From: Zasmidium citrigriseum
Lineage: Eukaryota; Ascomycota; Dothideomycetes; Mycosphaerellales; Mycosphaerellaceae
Direction of reading: 5' to 3'
Assembly: GCA_002786025.1 (NCBI GenBank)
Contig: NHNW01000094.1
Span: 1 to 64,000 of the forward strand
Length of the DNA stretch: 64,000 nucleotides
Shown here one piece after another: positions 58,094 to 64,000 of this stretch (position 1 is its first letter; every line of letters begins with the position of its first letter). The notes beneath the pieces were generated by a model. It made no database searches. It was not told the DNA's origin and saw only the letters and a program-made list of their open reading frames with translations. The position numbers were made by a program, and so were the translations under genes.

Positions 58094-59839
58094 ATGCTCG
58101 ACGATACGGTCGTTGTCCAAGGTCCAAAGTTCCTCATCATGTTGCCAGATACATAGTCAACGTCACTGCGCAGCTTTGACATCTCTCCCGTGGCACTTCT
58201 GCTCTTTCTCGGCCTTTTCATCTGGATACTTCTTCCGGCCTACACCGCTCCAAGCTCACCCTTGAGAGACTTCCCAGGACCACCGGCATGGCCCATCATC
58301 GGCAACTACGTCTCGATGTATGGTCGACGTGCTGAGACACTGTACGCTGCCTGGTCGAAGAAGTATGGAGGTGTATTCAGAGTTCAAATTGGAGCAACGC
58401 GGGCTTTGATCATCAACACGGCTGAAGCTGCCAAGGAGCTTTTTGTCAATCAATCGCAGGATGTGGCCTCGAGGCCAGAGCTATTTACATTTCACAAGGT
58501 CAGCCTTTCGAAATTTTAACGAAGAAGACCTTTTGATTGACATTGTCACACAGATCATCTCAAGCAAGCTTGGCTCAACGGTCGGTGGATCAGGCTACGA
58601 CAACCATCTGAAGCGCAGTCGAAAGGGTATGGCAGTTGAGCTTTCCAAGCCCGCCGTAACAACGAATCTCGCAAACATCGATCGAGAGTCTCGACAGCTT
58701 CTCAAAGACCTCTTCGTCAATGGCAAAGCTGGCGAGAAGCCCATCGACAGCTACATGTACGTCACACGCATGAGCATGAGCTTGTCGCTTACCATCTGCT
58801 ATGGCCGACCCACCGCTCTCGAAGATCCCCTCACAGACGAGATCATCTACGTGGAGGACAGAATCCTTGCGCTCAGAAGCCCGGCCGTCAATTACCTCGA
58901 TCACATTCCTTTCCTTCGAAGATGGGATCCTAAGGGCATCGCAAGTTTCGCTTCAGACATCCGCGATCGAAGGGATACGTATTGCCTACAACTCAACGCC
59001 GAGATCGAAGAGAGGATCAAAAGCGGGACATGCGCTGAGTGCCTGTACGCCAAGAACCACTTCAGTCGCAATCCTTTGACGCACGACGAGCTGTCCATGG
59101 TCCTTGTGACCTTCCTTGCGGGAGGACTTTCGACTGTCGTCAACACCATTCGATGGGCTATGGTCCTTTTCGCTGGTCGTCCGGAGTTCGAGGAGTTCGC
59201 ATATAAGGCGATACGTGAGAAGTACGCCGCAGATCAAGAAGTCTTCGATGCGGTGTACATCGACAAGGAGGAGGTGCCATATTTATCTGCACTCGTCAAA
59301 GAGCTTCTCAGGTACGCCCAAAGTCCACATTCACTCCTAATCTTGTTGATGTGCATGATCAGGTTCTACTGTCCAGCACGCACAGCTCTTCCACGAGCAC
59401 CAGCAAGAGACTTTCGCTACCGAGGCATGTCCTGTCCCAAAGACACAATGATTATATTGAACGTCTGGAGCTGCAACATGGGTAAACATCATCTCACACC
59501 CACCAAGCAATACAACGACTGACGTAAAACACAGATCCCAAAATCTACGGCGACCCAGAAGTCTTCCGTCCCGAACGCTGGCTCGAGAATCCCGATCTAA
59601 CTCACTTCACATTTGGCCTGGGTGCTCGCAAGTGTACGGGCTATCCATTCGCTCTGCGTGAGATCTACGTCGTTCTGATGAGACTGGTCGTCTCCTTCAA
59701 AATCTCGACCAGGGCAACGAATGTTGACTACGATCCGATATCGGGCTGTCATGATCCAACTGATCTTGTGAGTGGACCGAGGAGGTCTGAGCTGGTCTTT
59801 GAGCCAAGGCACGAAAAGAGTTTGAGGAGGCATTTATAA
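58094..59839 (+). CDS. CYP504-like cytochrome P450 (phenylacetate hydroxylase type)
   Basis: Firm coding runs 58174-58498, 58554-59311, 59363-59481 and 59535-59839, all in phase with 51-55-nt introns. The frame has no ATG before the membrane anchor (ALLLFLGLFIWILLP, from 58190). An ATG at 58094 can be joined by a weak 45-nt intron (58129-58173), giving MLDDTVVVQGPNFDISPVAL; this start is tentative. PGPPAWPIIGNY is the Pro-rich hinge, YGRPTA and TFLAGGLSTVVN (I-helix) follow, then KELLR (ExxR), PERW and the haem loop FGLGARKCTG. SGYDNHLKRSRKGMAVELSK and the overall pattern match CYP504, the family of Aspergillus PhacA/PhacB that hydroxylate phenylacetate or its hydroxy forms before homogentisate breakdown. 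The I-helix lacks the usual acidic/Thr pair (AGGLST), which is worth checking. Confidence 0.85.
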
Positions 59840-60029
59840 GGTGAGGAGGATTGAACTGCCATTGAGAAGCGGTCCATTTTGAATCGGTGGGCTTTAGCTT
59901 CTTACGACTTCACCAAGCGCTACAGCAATTCCATCGAATATGCCATCGTTCTCTCGAATCTTGATCATCTATTTAGTAGTTCGTGCAAGCGCATCCTTGT
60001 GCAGGGCATCCGAATGCTACATACCACAG

Positions 60030-60266
60030 TCAGCCAACATCTTCGACGCAACCACGAGGATTGATGTACTTGCCTGGATAGATCACACAACCCGACCAGC
60101 CCGTCTCATCACAGTTGACTCCACTTGCGCCGCAGTTGGTGGACTCGCAAGGGCCAGTGTACTCTGGGTACTCGCCGTAAGCGGAGCAGTCGACTTGCCG
60201 TTCGAGGATAGCAGTTGCGGATGTAAGGCTGATGATTGCCAGGAGGGTTGTGATGATGAAGTTCAT
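60030..60266 (-). CDS. Small secreted cysteine-rich protein, 78 aa
   Basis: An intronless ORF from ATG at 60266. A 19-residue signal peptide (MNFIITTLLAIISLTSATA) is followed by ILERQ, a possible Kex2-type propeptide end, and a mature domain of about 54 residues. This has six cysteines (VDC, GPC, TNC, VNC, SGC, RGC), enough for three disulphides, plus several Tyr and Gly. There is no membrane span or GPI signal. It has the size and make-up of fungal effector-type or antimicrobial-type secreted proteins, but no family is recognised and the role is unknown. It lies on its own near the chromosome end, 190 bp from the stop of the P450, in convergent orientation. Confidence 0.8.
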   Translation of the reverse strand: MNFIITTLLAIISLTSATAILERQVDCSAYGEYPEYTGPCESTNCGASGVNCDETGWSGCVIYPGKYINPRGCVEDVG

Positions 60267-61806
60267 GTTGGCGGGTCTAGAGAGTCTTGTGGTCGAGTCC
60301 TTGTTGAATCTCAGCGATGAAGGCGAGTAGATGATGGGGATGGAAAATGTGGCAACATTCGTTCATTTTGACTGTCAACCTGAGACCCACACACTGACTT
60401 GGCCACTCTTGGTTACGAGGACCCAAGATGCTCTATATCTGCTTACTGCAAAGTTATGTTACACATCTCTACTCGTATGGGGCTCTGTGCTACTCTCCGT
60501 CTTGACCCAAAAGAAAATTGGTGGTTGATGACGTCTAGCTGTGCTACCAAGCCATGGGGATCGGCTTGGATTTTGTCGCTCATTTCCTGGCGCCAAGGGC
60601 TTCGGTGTTCAAGGCGGTCTGTGAATCTATCGTCGACCGAAGTTGCGGAGCCCTGATCAATTGCAGGAAGAACGATCGCTGTGTTGTCGAGTCCAAGTTC
60701 CATAGCCCTGACAATACACACAAGTATTTCATGCGTGTTTCTTGCATCCAGATTGATGGAAAATGAAATACTACGTCCGCTGAAAAATGGCTCATCGCTT
60801 TTACAAAGGCTTTTGATTGAAGACTTACAGTTCTATGGCTCTATAAGCTACTCGATCTTGCCATCATTGCCTCAGGTGTTCCACTAGTGTTAGAGGCTGA
60901 AAATCGGGCTTAGATGTAAGTGAATGAACATGTCCTGCTTCCGGTATCGCTGCGCCTGTATCTGCCCAGGGGGTTTTCAGCGATGTCGCAGGAATTTGGT
61001 TGGAGAGAGCTTGCGACGCCAGATGCTCTTGACTTGGGTCGACAAGATATCCACTCAGTCGAGCACATGTCGTCGTTCGGAGTTCCACATTGGGAAGGAC
61101 AGCCTTGGCGCCAAGTTGGTCAGACTGCTTTCGGCCGTGTGGCTGGTCTGTGGCGGCCTTGTGGACGTTCGAGTCGGTCAAATTCTCTCTCTTTCCTTCC
61201 ACACGCGGTCTTCAGATACTGCATACTGTCTTGCTACTTGCTCGATGCGTTTTATGGCTTTAACGGACCGGTCTTGGGTCCTGGAGCCCTCGCCTGAAGC
61301 TCTTGCCCATCCGCGCCAGCCGTCAACATCACCTCCATCTCTTGACGCCATGCGCAGGCACGCCCAACAACGTCTTCATCCTCTCACAGGAAACAGTCCT
61401 AATAGGAAGATATAATCAGAGACATTCGGGCCTCACGCCTGTCGCACAGCAAAAGACGAACGCAAGAGCCGATTCAACTTTCAAAAACGCCTCACATGCC
61501 GGCCAACGCCACGAGCGATATCTAAACTTTTGGTCAAAACCCACGTGGGACGGACTCGAATACTTCCACTCTTGCAACCTCGCCAGCGCATCTAGAACAG
61601 ACGATTGTACAGCCTCTGAGCTTCATCGCTGCAGCCACCAGCTTGGAGATGTTGTCGTTGGAATGGCGTACGAACGCCACGACCATGGCAGTCGGCCTGA
61701 AGACCGGGAGACTGGGTTTTGTCCAGGTATATGATGAAAGCCCGCCTTGGCTCGCGACGTCTGCCTCTCACCCCCAGCACACTATCCTCAACGATTGTCA
61801 TTCGCT
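60267..61806. other. Intergenic, no gene seen
   Basis: 1.5 kb with short frames only. It must contain the promoters of the cysteine-rich protein (left) and of the GLEYA gene (right). A 163-codon plus frame at 60924-61415 lacks any feature. Confidence 0.5.
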
Positions 61807-63729
61807 ATGGTCTCAACCCTTTTGACTCTCGGGGCTCTGGCCATTCCACTTCTCTCTTACTCTGCATATGCACAACTGGCGGACCTTGCCTCCATCATTG
61901 CTGAGGCAGGTCCTCCTCCCACGCCGACGATCGCCATCAATGTACCTTCTCAAGTCGTCAAGTACGATGTGATCTCAGTGGAAAGTGCTGCTGCTGCAGA
62001 GCAGACCACCGACCCCATTGCAGGCGACGCCAAAATGAAGAAGCGAGCTGCGTGCGATGCTCAGATCATCGGCTCTGGACCAGTCCCCTCTAGTGACACC
62101 GCTGAGGCCTTCGTAGCCTTTGACCAGCTCAGCAACGTGGCAAACAATGCTGCTACGCCTACTGGCTACCGCAACACCTTCAAGGATCTCAAAGCAATGA
62201 ACAATGCCATGGGATACATGGGCTTCACTTTGCTCAACTCCTACGACGTGGCTGCCTGCTCGCGCAAATGCGATGCCATTGATGGCTGTGCTGCTTTCAA
62301 CGTCGCTTTCGAGCGAGCTCCGACGAAAGAGCCTTCTGCCCATGAAGGGTCGTGTCCCAATCCACCATCAACAACGCTTATCAAGTGTGTGTTCTGGGGT
62401 GGGCCGGTCACTGTAAGTCCTCGGTCTCAGTCTGCTCCCGCAGTAGCTTCACTGACATCGATGTAGCAAGCGAACGCAGTCAATGATGGCCAGTGGCGGG
62501 GAGACTTCCACGTCGTCGTTGCAGGGTGATTTACCTCAACCATGAGAAGTGGCGTCTGAGCCGCTGATCAAATGATTTACAGCTCGAACGGATACATCAA
62601 TCAAACGATTGATTCTCCAGCCAACTTCAACGGACCAAATTATCTTGGCAACAAGGCTATCTACCCATCAAACTTCAACGACTGCAATGGCGACTCAGTC
62701 GTGACCGGACTTCAATTCTGGAATGACGGTCTCCCGTTCGATACTCGCCGTTGTGCTGCTGCTTGCACTGCGCAGACGAGTTCCGACTCTGCCAATCCGT
62801 GCTACTTCTTCAACACCTTCCTAGCCACATCAAGCTCCAGTGGCCAGACACTTGGTCAAGTTTGCGTCATGTATCGACGTCAATATGTGAGTTACCAAAT
62901 TTCGTCATTCCTCCAATCTCTCGTCATACTGATACATGGCCAGACCGAATCAGATGGAACCGTCACTCAGCTAAGCTACAATGGCGATACTTATACCTTC
63001 TCGTGGAGCTATTCGTACTCGGATCCCACCCACACCGGGCTTCCATGCGTCGTCCGACCACCACCAGAGGTGTGCGGCAACCAAGGCCTGGACTACGCTG
63101 CATATACCAACACTCAGGGTGTCAACAATTACCCTCATCACTACGTCGAATTCGATCCCGAGTTCATGAAAGACTCTCGCGGCGGATCCAGTCATGTACT
63201 CAGCAGTGGCACCATCTCTTCGCTTGGCATAGGCGGTGATCCCAATGGCTGCAGCGACACTAATGTCTATCAGAGGACGATTTATCCCGGCCAGCCAACC
63301 GTCAGCTGTAGCTACTACGCCGTCAATCATCGTGGTTACATCAAAGCTCTTGTGACCGGCAACTACACCTTCACGATGCCGCCGCCAGATGACGTTGAGT
63401 TCCTCTGGGTTGGTTCGACTGCAAAGCAAGGCTGGACCAAGAACAATGCGGTCATCAGGAATTCCATTGGAGAGTACTTTGATGCCGGGTACAATGCCGA
63501 CGCTACAACCAAGTACTACAGCCAGTATCTTAATGCTGGGGAGTATTTACCATTCCGTGTTGTCCTGGGCAACGGACAAGGACCTGGAGGCTTCTCGCCC
63601 AGCGTCAAGGACCCAAACGGCAATGTCATTCTGGACATCAACTCGGGCTTCTCCAGAAGTGTTGTGAGGTACTCTTGCGACGGTACAGCGGCGGCTTTCC
63701 CCTACGAAATTCGCGGCCACGAGCAGTGA
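61807..63729 (+). CDS. Secreted protein with PAN-like Cys region and C-terminal GLEYA domain, 584 aa
   Basis: Exons are 61807-62412, 62467-62525, 62583-62886 and 62944-63729 (1755 nt, in frame). The signal peptide is MVSTLLTLGALAIPLLSYSAYA, and a KKR site follows at about residue 78. The N-terminal half has paired cysteines (AACSRKCDAIDGCAAFN) like PAN/Apple-type modules common in fungal wall proteins. The C-terminal third, from CGNQGLDYAAYTNT, contains GYIKALVTGNYTFTMPPPDD and EFLWVGSTAKQGWT, the lectin-like GLEYA domain found in adhesins that bind sugars. There is no GPI signal or Ser/Thr stalk, so it may be a soluble lectin-like protein. The third intron (62887-62943, GTGAGT..CAG) is 57 nt, keeps frame and lacks stops, so intron retention would still give a protein. 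Confidence 0.88.
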
Positions 63730-64000
63730 GCTGTGTAAAGGTGACAAAGAACGATGTACACGATTGATAGATGTCAGCAGATTTTGTCGTTGACTTGAAC
63801 GAAGACAGATCCCCGTACAGCATGCTCATATCGAATCTGAACGACCGCTCCAGTCTCCTGGAAAACATGCTGGCCGAGTCCACATGCCGTTCAATTCAAT
63901 TTCACATACCTCAAGACGCCACCTGCTGGAACCACCTGCGTCAATACATAGACAATGCGCAGAGCTTTCAGCTTCATTTCATGTTGTAGATTGGTTTCTA
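63730..64000. other. 3' flank of the GLEYA gene
   Basis: A 72-codon plus frame (63771-63989) has no recognisable feature. The window ends here. Confidence 0.4.

Noticed and set aside
1..64000. tRNA, rRNA and CRISPR-like arrays
   Set aside because: Scanning for TTCGA-type T-arms, rRNA-like runs and regularly spaced identical repeats gave nothing convincing. The only regular arrays are the minisatellites listed.

Overview
The window is the left end of a chromosome of a filamentous ascomycete (Pezizomycotina). A Dothideomycete is my best guess but is not proven. It opens with (CCCTAA)n telomere repeats. The genes carry short introns (about 45-70 nt) with GT..CTNAC/CTAAC..AG signals, and the gene content is typical of moulds: P450s, GH92 and CE16 carbohydrate enzymes, a GLEYA protein and small secreted proteins. 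All exon coordinates below were read by eye; for the multi-exon models given with exon lists the coding length is a multiple of three.

Layout. (1) 1-129: telomere. (2) About 130-5660: a 5.5 kb AT-rich block almost without CA or TG dinucleotides, the extreme end state of repeat-induced point mutation (RIP). It holds two diverged 390-bp direct repeats 4.83 kb apart, probably the LTRs of a dead retroelement lying against the telomere, and ends in a 21-bp minisatellite. (3) About 5.7-20 kb: gene-poor sequence of normal composition. It contains a decayed Pro/Gln-rich reading frame, a GATTGAT-rich palindromic tract, and a scatter of broken, rearranged copies of two neighbouring genes (A and B). (4) 20-26.9 kb: three intact multi-exon genes of unknown function: B (minus), A (minus, with a GC-AG intron) and C (plus, coiled coil). 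(5) 27-31 kb: little coding potential, with two minisatellites, one G-rich and interrupted by an assembly gap of 34 N. (6) 31-48.5 kb: a secreted protein, a family-28 glycosyltransferase with PPxY and ubiquitin-interacting motifs, a P450, a small hydrophilic stress-type protein, a CE16 acetylesterase, a GH92 mannosidase and a Gln/Pro-rich ORF broken by one in-frame TAG. (7) 48.7-56.3 kb: conserved housekeeping genes (Tpa1/Ofd1 dioxygenase, MARVEL membrane protein, Gyp2/Mdr1-like Rab GAP). (8) 56.4-64 kb: an FMN 2-hydroxy-acid dehydrogenase divergent from a CYP504-like P450, a six-cysteine small secreted protein, and a GLEYA-domain secreted protein.

How the genes work together. The FMN enzyme and the CYP504-like P450 share an upstream region and could form a small aromatic-acid catabolic module. 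The CE16 and GH92 enzymes are adjacent, on the same strand and both secreted, which suits joint attack on acetylated polysaccharides and mannose-bearing glycans. A and B are neighbours on the same strand, and their broken copies lie in the same order about 4-6 kb nearer the telomere, so the pair appears to have been duplicated as a block. The gradient from telomere and RIP-destroyed repeat, through pseudogenes and orphan genes, to conserved core genes is the normal anatomy of a mould chromosome end.
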